Origin: Caproiciproducens sp. NJN-50
GTDB lineage: Bacteria > Bacillota > Clostridia > Oscillospirales > Acutalibacteraceae
Assembly: GCF_004103755.1 (NCBI RefSeq)
Contig: NZ_CP035283.1
Coordinates: 682,001 to 746,000, forward strand
DNA: 64,000 bases
Reading direction: 5' to 3'
Below are positions 7,971 to 16,785 of the stretch, piece by piece. The notes below the pieces were generated by a model. The model made no database searches and had not been told where the DNA came from. It was given only the letters and a program-made list of their open reading frames with translations. The translations under genes and the position numbers were made by a program. Within the stretch, counting starts at the first letter, position 1, and each line of letters starts with the position of its first letter.

Positions 7971-9257
7971 ATGAGCAAAAAGGAACAGGTTCTTGGAGTT
8001 GTGGTTTTGGTTTTGTCACTGCTGCTCGGCAAGGCATTTTTAAAGCCGGGGATGTTGCTTCGGCTTGTCATCGGCCTGGCGCTGGGCTATACTTTGATGA
8101 GGGCCTATACGGGTTTTGCGGGCAGCGTCAACCGCGCGTACCGGACCGGATCGACAAAGCTGATGAGGGCGCTGATGCTCATGTTCTTTGTTTCCAGCGT
8201 GCTGACGGCCGCGTTTTTGCTGAATTCGGATGCTTCAGCATTCAGCCTGTGGGTCAATCCGATCAATATCGGCCTGATGCTCGGCGGGGTCCTGTTCGGG
8301 TTCGGCATGGCGCTTTCGTCCTGCTGCGCCACGGGAGTGCTGACCGACCTGGTGGTGGGTCTGCCGCGGGCATTTATCACGCTGGTGTTTTTCGGACTGG
8401 GCGTTTACCTTGGGTTCCCGGTTCAGAATACCGCGGGGTGGGTTAAGAATTCCTGGTTCACTTCGGCTTCTGGCGGAAAATTTGCGGGCGGAGTCTTCCT
8501 TCCGGATCTGTTTTCATGGGACGGTCTCAACGGATACCTGGGAGCTCTGGTTCTGACGGCTCTGCTCTGCGGAATCGTCGTTTATCTTTCCTACCGGTAC
8601 GAGAAGAGTCGCAAGGAAAAAAATACATACGTGGGCAATGAGACGGAGATCATGCAGGAGCAGCCGGATCTTTTTGACAGCAAGAGCTATCAGCTGTTCA
8701 GCGGGGCGACTTTCGACCGGGTCTTCGCCAAACCGTGGACTCTGGCGCAGGGGGCGGCCGTCCTCAGCGTGCTGTTCGCGGTGCTGATGGGCACGACGAA
8801 AGCGGGGTGGGGGGCCTCCACTCCCTACGGCGTCTGGTTCGGCAAGCTGCTGCTTGTCTTCGGAGTTTCTCCGGATGCCGTGGCGGGATTCGCGAGAATG
8901 AAGCCGGATTCCTTCGTGCAGCCCTTTTTCCAAAATGCAGTATCCGTACAGAATTTCGGTATCATTCTGGGAACGATCCTCTATCTTCTGGTTGCCGGTG
9001 TGCTTGTCAGGACGTTCCGCGAGGGTTTGCACATCACGTTCCGCGAAGGGCTCATCTTTGCGCTCGGCGGCCTTTCCATGGGGTTTGGAACAAGACTTTC
9101 AAACGGGTGCAATGTGGGCGCGCTCTACACCCCGATCGCGAATTTTTCCCTTTCCGGCTGGATCTTTCTGATCTTTTTGGTCGCGGGCGGCGTTCTGGGC
9201 AACCTGTTCGGCAAGGCGGCGTTTGCAAAGAAAAAAAGCGGCGGCCTGTTGGGCTAA
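7971..9257 (+). CDS. YeeE/YedE (DUF395) family transporter, double-length
   Basis: Polytopic membrane protein of 428 residues containing both YeeE/YedE repeats in one chain. The first repeat has GMALSSCCATGVLTDLVVG at about residue 110 and the second GFGTRLSNGCNVGALYTPI at about 370, each with the Cys residues that guide sulfur species through the pore in characterised homologues. A charged cytoplasmic linker (about 210-245) joins the halves. GGAGTGGTGTT precedes the ATG. It is the fused counterpart of the split pair at 2552-4030. The next gene encodes a CoA-disulfide reductase with a rhodanese domain, a plausible acceptor for imported sulfur. Homologues are also annotated as selenium transporters, so selenium is an alternative. 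Confidence 0.88.
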   Translation: MSKKEQVLGVVVLVLSLLLGKAFLKPGMLLRLVIGLALGYTLMRAYTGFAGSVNRAYRTGSTKLMRALMLMFFVSSVLTAAFLLNSDASAFSLWVNPINIGLMLGGVLFGFGMALSSCCATGVLTDLVVGLPRAFITLVFFGLGVYLGFPVQNTAGWVKNSWFTSASGGKFAGGVFLPDLFSWDGLNGYLGALVLTALLCGIVVYLSYRYEKSRKEKNTYVGNETEIMQEQPDLFDSKSYQLFSGATFDRVFAKPWTLAQGAAVLSVLFAVLMGTTKAGWGASTPYGVWFGKLLLVFGVSPDAVAGFARMKPDSFVQPFFQNAVSVQNFGIILGTILYLLVAGVLVRTFREGLHITFREGLIFALGGLSMGFGTRLSNGCNVGALYTPIANFSLSGWIFLIFLVAGGVLGNLFGKAAFAKKKSGGLLG

Positions 9258-9270
9258 AGGGAGGGCGGGT

Positions 9271-9298
9271 CCGAGGCGGAATCCTGATTCCGCCTCGG
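9271..9298 (+). other. Intra-operon hairpin between yeeE/yedE and the CoA-disulfide reductase gene
   Basis: Perfect 12-base-pair stem (9271-9282 with 9287-9298) with a CCTG loop. No T-run follows, so it is more likely a processing or stability element than a terminator. Confidence 0.65.
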
Positions 9299-9358
9299 AA
9301 GCCGATTCCCGGGTTCGCCGGCTTGAAAATATGATGGAGGAAGGAAGGAGTCGAAGTC

Positions 9359-11056
9359 ATGAGCAAAAGGATTTTGATCGTCGGAGGAGTGGCCGGAGGG
9401 GCTTCCGTTGCCGCGAGGGCGCGCAGGCTCGATGAGAAGGCGGAAATCATGATGTTTGAGAAGGGACCCCACGTCTCTTTTTCCAACTGTTCGCTGCCGT
9501 TTTACCTGAGCAGGGTCGTAGATGACAGCAATGCTTTGGTCCTGATGAGTCCGGAGCAGTTCCAGAAACAGTACCGGATTGAGGCCAGAGTCAACAGCGA
9601 AGTCACAAAAATCAATCGTAAAGAAAAGAAGATCACCGTTCGGAACCTGAACACGGGGGAAGAATATGAGGAAACTTACGACACGCTGGTCTTATCCCCC
9701 GGGGCGGTTCCGGTTCTTCCCAAAAGCATTGAAGGGATTGACCGTCCGAATGTTTTCACGGTCCGGAATGTTGTCGATATCCGGAAGCTCGACGAATATC
9801 TGTCGGAGCGCGGAATTCAGGATGTCGCGGTCGTCGGCGGCGGATTTATCGGCGTGGAGGTGACGGAAAACCTGCGCGTGGCCGGCAGGAACGTCAGCCT
9901 GGTCGAGGCGCTCGACCAGATTATGGCGCCCTTTGACTATGACATGGCGCAGATTCTGCACAAGGAGATGCTGGACCATGGAGTCAACCTGATTTTAAGC
10001 GACGGGGTAAAGAAAATCGGCGAAGATTCCATCGAACTGCAATCCGGCAGAAAAGTTGCGGCAGAGGCGGTTGTTATGGCAATCGGCGTTCGGCCCGAAA
10101 CCGGCCTCGCAAAAGACGCGGGGCTTGAAATCGGGGAGACCGGCGGCATTCGGGTGAATCACGATTATCTGACCAGCGACCCGGATATCTATGCCGTCGG
10201 AGATGCGATCGAGGTCTATAACCGGCTGACCCGCAAACCGTCCCGGCTGGCCCTTGCGGGTCCGGCTCAGAGGCAGGCCCGGGCCGCGGCCGACCATATG
10301 TATGGAATTCCCCACAACAACAAAGGGGTCATCGGTTCCTCCGTCGTCCGGATTTTCGACCTGAACGCCGCGTCCACGGGATTGAATGAGAAGTCCGCGA
10401 AAGCGGCGGGAATTCCCTGCGACTTCGCGTATGTCATCCCGGCGGACAAGGTCGGCCTGATGCCCGGAAGCCACCCGCTGCACTTTAAACTCCTGTACGA
10501 ATATCCGACCGGCAGAATCCTGGGCGCGCAGGCCGTCGGAAAGGGAGAGGCTGACAAGAGGATCGACGTAATAGCGGCCATGATCACCATGGGCGCGACA
10601 CTGGAGGATTTAAAGGAACTGGAGCTGTGCTATGCGCCTCTGTTCGGCACGGCCAAGGACGCCGTCAATCACGCGGCGCTGGTCGGCCTGAATCTCCTGT
10701 ACGGAAGATTCCGTCAGGTCCCTGTCACCAAAGTCCGGGAACTGGTCGAGAGAAACGAATTTATTGTCGATGTCAGGGAAAAGAACGAATTTGACCGGGG
10801 GCACCTGATTAACGCCGTCAATATTCCTCTCAGCGGGCTCAGAGACCGTCTGGATGAGATTCCGAAAGACAGGCCGGTCTATCTGCACTGCCGCAGCAGC
10901 CAGAGAAGCTACAACGCCGTGATGGCGCTGCAGAATCTGGGATATGACAATGTCGTCAATATCTCCGGCTCCTACCTTGGAATCTGCTGCTACGAATATT
11001 ATCAGGACCGGGTGACCGGGAGAAAGAAGATTGTCACGGAATACAACTTTACCTGA
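9359..11056 (+). CDS. FAD-dependent CoA-disulfide reductase fused to a rhodanese domain
   Basis: A 565-residue flavoprotein of the CoADR-RHD type. The N-terminal FAD motif GGVAGGASVAARARR (residues 9-23) is followed by the redox-active Cys44 in FSNCSLPF. The NAD(P) Rossmann motif VVGGGFIGVEVTENL lies at about 158 and the FAD-binding DPDIYAVGDAIEV at about 277. A rhodanese domain occupies the last 100 residues with active-site Cys in HCRSSQRS at about 510. Such enzymes reduce CoA-disulfide, CoA-persulfide or polysulfide with NAD(P)H, and the rhodanese Cys carries sulfane sulfur. ATG 9359 has GGAAGGAG eight bases upstream. As the last gene of the sulfur island it probably reduces sulfane sulfur delivered by the YeeE/YedE and TusA proteins. 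Confidence 0.93.
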   Translation: MSKRILIVGGVAGGASVAARARRLDEKAEIMMFEKGPHVSFSNCSLPFYLSRVVDDSNALVLMSPEQFQKQYRIEARVNSEVTKINRKEKKITVRNLNTGEEYEETYDTLVLSPGAVPVLPKSIEGIDRPNVFTVRNVVDIRKLDEYLSERGIQDVAVVGGGFIGVEVTENLRVAGRNVSLVEALDQIMAPFDYDMAQILHKEMLDHGVNLILSDGVKKIGEDSIELQSGRKVAAEAVVMAIGVRPETGLAKDAGLEIGETGGIRVNHDYLTSDPDIYAVGDAIEVYNRLTRKPSRLALAGPAQRQARAAADHMYGIPHNNKGVIGSSVVRIFDLNAASTGLNEKSAKAAGIPCDFAYVIPADKVGLMPGSHPLHFKLLYEYPTGRILGAQAVGKGEADKRIDVIAAMITMGATLEDLKELELCYAPLFGTAKDAVNHAALVGLNLLYGRFRQVPVTKVRELVERNEFIVDVREKNEFDRGHLINAVNIPLSGLRDRLDEIPKDRPVYLHCRSSQRSYNAVMALQNLGYDNVVNISGSYLGICCYEYYQDRVTGRKKIVTEYNFT

Positions 11057-11077
11057 AAAACAGCGGAATGAAAGATT

Positions 11078-11125
11078 AAAACCGGCCTGCCCGCGCTTTC
11101 TAAAGCGCGGGCAGGCCGGTTTTTC
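11078..11125. terminator. Bidirectional terminator between the CoA-disulfide reductase gene and ligD
   Basis: Long perfect stem: AAAACCGGCCTGCCCGCGC pairs with GCGCGGGCAGGCCGGTTTTT around a short TTTCTAAA loop. A T-run flanks the stem on both strands, as expected between convergent genes. Confidence 0.92.
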
Positions 11126-11145
11126 ATGCGTCCGGGAGCTTGGCG

Positions 11146-13599
11146 TTATTTCAGCTTTTGCCTGATTTCAAAAAAATCCTTCCACGGATCGCTTTTCTCC
11201 ATTCTTGCGAGCGCGTCCGTCATGCCGATTCCGTTGGGGGCGACCGTGTCGAGTTCTTCCCAGGCAATAGGCATGGAAACCCTGGCTCCCGCTCTCGCCC
11301 TCAGGGAATAGGGGGCGACGCTTGTGGCTCCCCTTCCGTTCCGGATCCAATCAATGAAAATCCTGTTTTTCCGTTTTTCTTTTCTGATGTTGCTCGTATA
11401 GCGGTCGGGCCACCGCTGCTCCATGACTTCGGCGACCCGTCTTGCAAAATCGTGAAACAGGTCCCAATCGGCGGACGGCTGGAAAGGCACGACCACATGA
11501 TACCCTTTGCCTCCGCTGGTCTTGAGATACGAGGTCAAAGAGAGCTGTTCCAGGACGCTCTTGATCTCTTTGACGCCTTGGCGCACCCGCTCCAGATCCA
11601 TTCCCTCGTCCGGGTCCAGGTCAAAAACCATCAGATCCGGCTTTTCCAGCGTTTCGATCCGGCTTCCCCAGGCGTGAAATTCCAGCGTGCCCATCTGGAC
11701 TTCGGAAATCAGCCCGGCAGCGTTCTCAATATAAAAGTAGTCCTCCTTTTGCCCGTCGTTGTTCACGACCGGAATCGTGACGACGCCCTTGTGATCCGGG
11801 CCGGGATGCTTCTGATAAAAGCAGGAGGAGGAGATTCCCTTGGGACAGCGTACGATGCTGAGAATCCGGTTTCCCGCGTAGGGCAGCATTCGCTCCGTCG
11901 CTTTAGCGTAGTACCGGACCACATCCGCTTTTTTCACTTCGGGATCCGCAAAAACCAATTTGTCGGGATGGGTTATTTTGATTCCCTCGACCGTCATGCC
12001 GCTGTTTGTTTCCATTTGCACCTCCGGCTCCTCGGCGGGCGGCAGATCCTGATCCGCCTGTTTCTCATTGGCCGCATCCTCTCTTTTTACTTCCCCGGGG
12101 CTCTTGTCCGTACGCAGCCCTTTATAACTTGCCTGCCGAAGCAGATTCTCATTGGTCCATTCGGCAAATTTGATTTCCGCGACCAGTACGGGTTCAAGCC
12201 ATGTGATTTTCTCGTTCGATCTCGCTTCCGGCGCCTGTTTGAAAGGAGCGTCTTCTCTCCGGATGCTTTCAAATTTTTGCCTGAGTTCCTCCATGTCGTG
12301 AGCGGTCAGGCCCGTTCCGGCCCGCCCGGCATAGACGAGTTCGTTTTCTTCATAGACGCCGAGGAGAAGGGAACTGACCCCGCTCGCTTTTTTATCGGAC
12401 AGCGTGTATCCCCCGATGACGAATTCCTGCCGCTTGCCGCATTTTAGCTTGATCCAGTCTCCGTTTCTCGTTCCGCTGTAAACGGAATCGGCCTTTTTGC
12501 CGACGATTCCTTCCAGGTTCGCCTGGCAGGCGGCGGAGAAGCTTTCCACTCCCTTTCCCACGACGTGTTGGCTGTAGCAAAGATTTCCGGGAGCGCCTTT
12601 CATCAAGGCTTCCAATGTCTCTTTCCGGTCGATCAGGGGGCGTCCTCTCAGATCCTCCCCATTCAGGGCAAGGAGATCGAAAACGATGTAAGCGAGGTTT
12701 TTCCCCACAGGATTTCTCATATAGTTTTGCAGAGCCTGGAAATCCGTCCTTCCCTGTGCATCGGTGACGACCATCTCGCCGTCCAGAACCATGGATCTTC
12801 CTGCGGCCCAGCCGGTCAGGGAGTCGGCGACGTCCTGAAACCGCTCGGCGTAATCGTTGCCGTTTCTGGTGATGAGGCGGGCACCGCCCCCCTCCAGAAA
12901 GGAGAGGATCCGGTAACCGTCGTATTTCAGTTCATACAGCCAGCCGCTGCCGTCGGGAACCGCGGCGGCGAGCTTGGCGAGCTGTATGCCGGTTCTGTCG
13001 AAGGGATTTCGCGTGATTTTTTCATCCGCCCCCGCTTCAATTTCCTCCATGGTGCGTCCGGTGCGAACGCTGGTTGTGAATTCGGCGATACTGTCGCCGG
13101 CTTTGGCGTAATCGTCCCGCTCCTTCAGTAAAAGCCAGTTTTTCGCCTCTTCACCGGCTTTGGCCTTCATTCGGACCAGAGCCCAATTTCCTCTGAGCCG
13201 CCTTCCCTTCAGGATAAATTTTAACGAACCCTGACGAAGCCCCTGATCCACCTCGGTGAAAGGTTCCCAGAAGCCCTCGTCCCAGAGCATCACGACTCCG
13301 CCTCCATATTCCCCTTTGGGAATCGTTCCCTCGAAATTCCTGTAATCGAGCGGATGATCCTCCACCCGTACGGCGAGCCTTTTGTCACGGGTGTCAAGGG
13401 AGGGTCCCTTGGGTACCGCCCAGCTTAAAAGAGAACCGTTCCATTCGAGCCGGAAGTCAAAGTGATCCCTGCGGGCGATATGGTGCTGGACGACAAACCT
13501 CAGGCGGTTTTCAGACTTTTCCTCTCGGCCTTCCGGCTCTTCCGTGTTTTCAAAATTTCTTTTTCGGTTGTATTCATTCAGACCGGGCGACATTTTCAT
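11146..13599 (-). CDS. ligD: ATP-dependent DNA ligase LigD (phosphoesterase-ligase-polymerase)
   Basis: Multifunctional non-homologous end-joining enzyme of 817 residues. Three domains follow in order. The 3'-phosphoesterase (about 30-155) has FVVQHHIARRDHFDFRLEW and RVEDHPLDY holding the catalytic His, Asp and Arg. The ATP-dependent ligase (about 195-500) has the nucleotidyl Lys in ELKYDGYRI. The AEP polymerase (about 530-810) has the metal-binding FDLDPDEGMDL. This PE-LIG-POL order is known from Pseudomonas-type LigD, whereas Bacillus LigD is LIG-POL. An acidic, charged linker precedes the polymerase domain. The ATG at 13599 has AAGGA eight bases upstream. Ku is divergently encoded, and together they repair double-strand breaks without a homologous template. 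Confidence 0.96.
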   Translation of the reverse strand: MKMSPGLNEYNRKRNFENTEEPEGREEKSENRLRFVVQHHIARRDHFDFRLEWNGSLLSWAVPKGPSLDTRDKRLAVRVEDHPLDYRNFEGTIPKGEYGGGVVMLWDEGFWEPFTEVDQGLRQGSLKFILKGRRLRGNWALVRMKAKAGEEAKNWLLLKERDDYAKAGDSIAEFTTSVRTGRTMEEIEAGADEKITRNPFDRTGIQLAKLAAAVPDGSGWLYELKYDGYRILSFLEGGGARLITRNGNDYAERFQDVADSLTGWAAGRSMVLDGEMVVTDAQGRTDFQALQNYMRNPVGKNLAYIVFDLLALNGEDLRGRPLIDRKETLEALMKGAPGNLCYSQHVVGKGVESFSAACQANLEGIVGKKADSVYSGTRNGDWIKLKCGKRQEFVIGGYTLSDKKASGVSSLLLGVYEENELVYAGRAGTGLTAHDMEELRQKFESIRREDAPFKQAPEARSNEKITWLEPVLVAEIKFAEWTNENLLRQASYKGLRTDKSPGEVKREDAANEKQADQDLPPAEEPEVQMETNSGMTVEGIKITHPDKLVFADPEVKKADVVRYYAKATERMLPYAGNRILSIVRCPKGISSSCFYQKHPGPDHKGVVTIPVVNNDGQKEDYFYIENAAGLISEVQMGTLEFHAWGSRIETLEKPDLMVFDLDPDEGMDLERVRQGVKEIKSVLEQLSLTSYLKTSGGKGYHVVVPFQPSADWDLFHDFARRVAEVMEQRWPDRYTSNIRKEKRKNRIFIDWIRNGRGATSVAPYSLRARAGARVSMPIAWEELDTVAPNGIGMTDALARMEKSDPWKDFFEIRQKLK

Positions 13600-13741
13600 A
13601 CCATATCCTTCGTATTTTAATCGTTTTTATTATCCGCCGATTCAACGGGGGTTATCCATGTTTGGCCGGGTGAGCTTTGCGTTCCAGTCTTACTTATATT
13701 TGCCGGCGCTCTGGCAAAGCTAGTCCGGGAGGTGCATGACT

Positions 13742-14566
13742 ATGCCGGCAGCAGCTCATCGGTCCGTTATTTCGTTTGGACTCGTCGCGATTCCCGTGTC
13801 CATGTACACGTCAACCCAGGACAATGATATTCATTTTAATCAACTGCACAAAGAAGACCAAAGCCGGGTGCGGTACAGAAAGGTCTGCGCCCATTGCGGA
13901 AAAGAGCTGAAAAGCGAGGACATTATCAAGGGCTACGAGTATGATAAGGACCGTTATGTCGTCGTGACGGAGGATGAAATTGAAAAAATTAAAACTGAAA
14001 AGGAAAAATCAATCCAGATCCTGCATTTCGCACAGCTGAATCAGATTTCACCGGTCTACTATGACAAGACCTATCAGGCCGTTCCAGAAGCGGGAGGGGA
14101 AAAAGCGTTTGAACTTCTCCGATCCGCACTGATGAAAGAGCAGAAAATCGCGATCGGCAAGACCGTCATGGGGACGAAGGACACATTGATGGCGATTATT
14201 CCGCGTGAGAACGGAATGCTGATCTCGACCATGTATTATCAGGATGACGTCAGGGATCTCCAGAAATCCTATCAAATCCCTCAACTGTCGGAACAGGAAC
14301 TGAAAATGGCGCAGGTTTTGATTAACTCCATGGATACACCCTTTGACCCGGCTCTATATAAAGACGAATATCAGGGCAAACTCAGGGAGCTTATCGAAGC
14401 TAAAATAGCCGGAAAGGATGTCGCCGCGGCCGTGCCGGAGCAGGCCGGAAATGTCATCAATCTGATGGATGCCCTGAAAGCGAGCATTGAAAGGCAGAGT
14501 GAAGGGAAAGCAAAAGATGAGAATAAACCTGTTTCCCCAAAAACAAACAAAGAGAAAGGTGCGTGA
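13742..14566 (+). CDS. ku: Ku protein, NHEJ end-binding
   Basis: Bacterial Ku homodimer subunit, 274 residues from ATG 13742 (an in-frame ATG at 13736 lies too close to GGGAGG at 13727-13732). The Ku core fold is evident from AHRSVISFGLVAIPVSMYTS at the start, the CAHCGKEL segment at about 49 and the beta-barrel region to about 220. A lysine- and glutamate-rich C-terminal tail follows, which in other Ku proteins contacts DNA and LigD. It encircles broken DNA ends and recruits LigD, encoded divergently 136 bases away. Its stop codon lies in the loop of its own terminator. Confidence 0.96.
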   Translation: MPAAAHRSVISFGLVAIPVSMYTSTQDNDIHFNQLHKEDQSRVRYRKVCAHCGKELKSEDIIKGYEYDKDRYVVVTEDEIEKIKTEKEKSIQILHFAQLNQISPVYYDKTYQAVPEAGGEKAFELLRSALMKEQKIAIGKTVMGTKDTLMAIIPRENGMLISTMYYQDDVRDLQKSYQIPQLSEQELKMAQVLINSMDTPFDPALYKDEYQGKLRELIEAKIAGKDVAAAVPEQAGNVINLMDALKASIERQSEGKAKDENKPVSPKTNKEKGA

Positions 14567-14585
14567 AGGCACCTTTCTCTTTGTT
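14547..14585 (+). terminator. Terminator of ku, overlapping its stop codon
   Basis: ACAAAGAGAAAGGTGC (14547-14562) pairs with GCACCTTTCTCTTTGT (14569-14584). The TGA stop of ku (14564-14566) sits in the loop, so the last ku codons form the 5' arm. Confidence 0.8.
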
Positions 14586-14690
14586 ATGGCAGCTTTTTAG
14601 AATAAACGCAGGTCTGCCAACCGTATAAAAAACAAAAAGAGCATACAAAATCTACCGCGTTCACATGGAGATGCCGCCTTACATAAATGA

Positions 14691-16613
14691 TTATTTCTGA
14701 CCGGAAAGCGCAATTGCTTCATGCGGAAAATTCCCTTCGGAGGAAAGGCGTTTTAAATGTTTCCACAGCGTTGTACGGCTGACGCCCAGCTTTTCCGCCA
14801 TGAGTGTCCGGTTTCCGCCACAGTGCCGTTCCAGGTCGCACAATTCCGAGCAGCTGATCCACCGTCCTGCTACCGAGATACCGGTATCCTGAACAGTAGG
14901 CAAAATGGCGGGAGAGGTTTCCGGGTCCTTCTGAAGACAGGAGAAAGGATTGCCGCCATATTGAATTCTAACAAAATTTGCGTTAATCCTGGAACTGCGT
15001 GTCAGAACGGTCAATCTTTGACAAAAACTGAACAGCTGGTCGAGATTGCCTTCCCAAGAAAGATTTTGTAGCACTTCAAGTGCTTCCGGAGAAAAGGAGA
15101 TCTCTTTTCCGTGAAGCGAAGACGCCCGGTTTGCAGCGTACTGTGCAAAAGCGGGAATGTCGGCGCGGCGCTGCCTGAGGGAAGAAAGCGGCAGAGGCAG
15201 GGTATTCAGCGTATGGTACAGGCTCTGATTGAAACGGCCGCTGCCCGCGAATTCCGACAGGTCCCTGCTGGAAGATGCGATGATGCGCACGTCTGCTGAA
15301 ACGGTCTCGCCCGCGTCTGGGAGAACCATCCTCTTTTCCTCAAGAAAATCGGCCATCAGCGCTTGCTCTTCAGGCGGCAGCCGCCATATCTCGGCAAAGT
15401 ATGCGGTTCCGCCGTCAGCGCTTTGCAGCAGACGGGACAGCGTCCTGCCGGACGGCTGATTATGACGTGAAAGCATGGAACAGTCAATGGAAACAAAGGG
15501 AGAGGAAGACCGCCGGCTTGCGCTGTGAATACATTCCGCCCAGAACCTTTTTCCGGTCCCCGTCTCACCGATCAGCAAAACAGGCAGATCCCATTCCGAA
15601 TATTCCCGGGCGGTATCCAGAATCTGACGGGCCTGTTCCGACTGCCCGATTGCATCCCCGAAAGATGCCGCCGGGCGATCGCTGCCTTTGGAGGAGGACT
15701 GTTTCTGAATTGATACGACAATGCCCCGCGCCTTTTGATTTACCAGGATCGGGTTGACCGAAAGCAAAAAGAGGTCCCCGTTCCGCTTTAGCAGAAAATC
15801 CGGAGGTTTTTCCCCGGTGGAAAGGGCGGAGGAAATCGGCTGGGAGTCTTCCTGATCCAGAAGCTCCGTGAAATGTTTTCCAACGACTTTGAACGGAACC
15901 GTATGTAAGTAGTCTGCGGCAACCTGGTTGATGGAGGTGACAATCCCTGATTCGTTTATACTGACGACACCGTTTACGGCGGTGTTCAATATCGTGTTTT
16001 TTTCCTGCAGCCTTTTTCTTTGCAGATTGATGTTTCGCTGGACTTCTCTTGCGCGATGGTACGCTTCCCGCACGGAAGCAAGGGAAGATTCCAGAAGAAC
16101 GTGCTTGACGTGGATGCTCTCAAGAATCTGACAGGTGTAAACGCCGCCGATCAATACGTCGACCTGTTCTCTTTGGGCCCGGATGATGCTCTTTTCGATT
16201 TCGGCGGAGCTGTTGGCCTGGTACAGCCGGGCCTTGATTTTCAATGTCTCCAGAAAATGGCGGACGCTGCTGACTACGTCCTGAAGCCCGATATATCCCA
16301 CGATGGGGTCCTCTTTTGCGGCACTTTCCCGCGCCTGCCGGACGGCGGCCAGTATTTCGGAGTCGGAGATCGGAATCGTTACGACGGGGGCTGAAATTTT
16401 TGCATCCCGCAGCAGCTTGGCGGTGTTTCCCCGGGCAATCACGACATCGATATCCCCGTCTTCTTTTTTTAACAGGCTTCTTACGTAATAAAGGGCCTGT
16501 TCCATATGAAGATTGATAATTTCAAAATCCGGCGGAAAATTCAGCTCACTTTGCAGCTGATAGGCGTATTTGGCAATGTTGTCTCCGGATGCGACCAGAA
16601 GAATTTTTCCCAT
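14691..16613 (-). CDS. PrpR-type sensor regulator with degenerate sigma-54 AAA+ domain
   Basis: A 640-residue regulator with PrpR N-terminal sensor (about 1-190), PAS-like region (about 205-310), AAA+ domain (about 330-560) and C-terminal Fis-type helix-turn-helix (GGNRTLMAEKLGVSRTTLWKHLKR). Walker A GETGTGK is present. The loop that normally holds GAFTGA is missing: only about 14 residues separate IDCSML from LLQSADGGTAYF. Walker B reads AYFAEI instead of LFLDEI, and the sensor Asn is replaced in IASSSRDL. It therefore probably cannot activate sigma-54 polymerase and may act as a repressor or conventional activator. ATG 16613 is preceded by GGAGAG; the frame is open to 16646. It is divergent from the enolase-superfamily gene, its likely target. 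Confidence 0.85.
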   Translation of the reverse strand: MGKILLVASGDNIAKYAYQLQSELNFPPDFEIINLHMEQALYYVRSLLKKEDGDIDVVIARGNTAKLLRDAKISAPVVTIPISDSEILAAVRQARESAAKEDPIVGYIGLQDVVSSVRHFLETLKIKARLYQANSSAEIEKSIIRAQREQVDVLIGGVYTCQILESIHVKHVLLESSLASVREAYHRAREVQRNINLQRKRLQEKNTILNTAVNGVVSINESGIVTSINQVAADYLHTVPFKVVGKHFTELLDQEDSQPISSALSTGEKPPDFLLKRNGDLFLLSVNPILVNQKARGIVVSIQKQSSSKGSDRPAASFGDAIGQSEQARQILDTAREYSEWDLPVLLIGETGTGKRFWAECIHSASRRSSSPFVSIDCSMLSRHNQPSGRTLSRLLQSADGGTAYFAEIWRLPPEEQALMADFLEEKRMVLPDAGETVSADVRIIASSSRDLSEFAGSGRFNQSLYHTLNTLPLPLSSLRQRRADIPAFAQYAANRASSLHGKEISFSPEALEVLQNLSWEGNLDQLFSFCQRLTVLTRSSRINANFVRIQYGGNPFSCLQKDPETSPAILPTVQDTGISVAGRWISCSELCDLERHCGGNRTLMAEKLGVSRTTLWKHLKRLSSEGNFPHEAIALSGQK

Positions 16614-16628
16614 TTTTACTCTCCGTAC

Positions 16629-16635
16629 TGTTGCA
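16629..16635. promoter_or_regulatory. TGTTGCA half-site upstream of the degenerate PrpR-like gene
   Basis: TGTTGCA lies 16 bases before the start of the PrpR-like gene, within TGTTGCAAATTTG. The same half-site occurs as inverted pairs beside the second PrpR-type regulator. A binding site for this regulator class is inferred. Confidence 0.35.
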
Positions 16636-16785
16636 AATTTGTTCATAAATCAAAACAAGAATAACATAAATCTAACAAATATTTAATACAAAAAAGATTA
16701 ATCAATAAAAATGAATTTTGATGATTTACAAATTTAGACCATATAGGGTATCATTCCAGACGAAAGAAATCGAAGGAGGCCAAAA

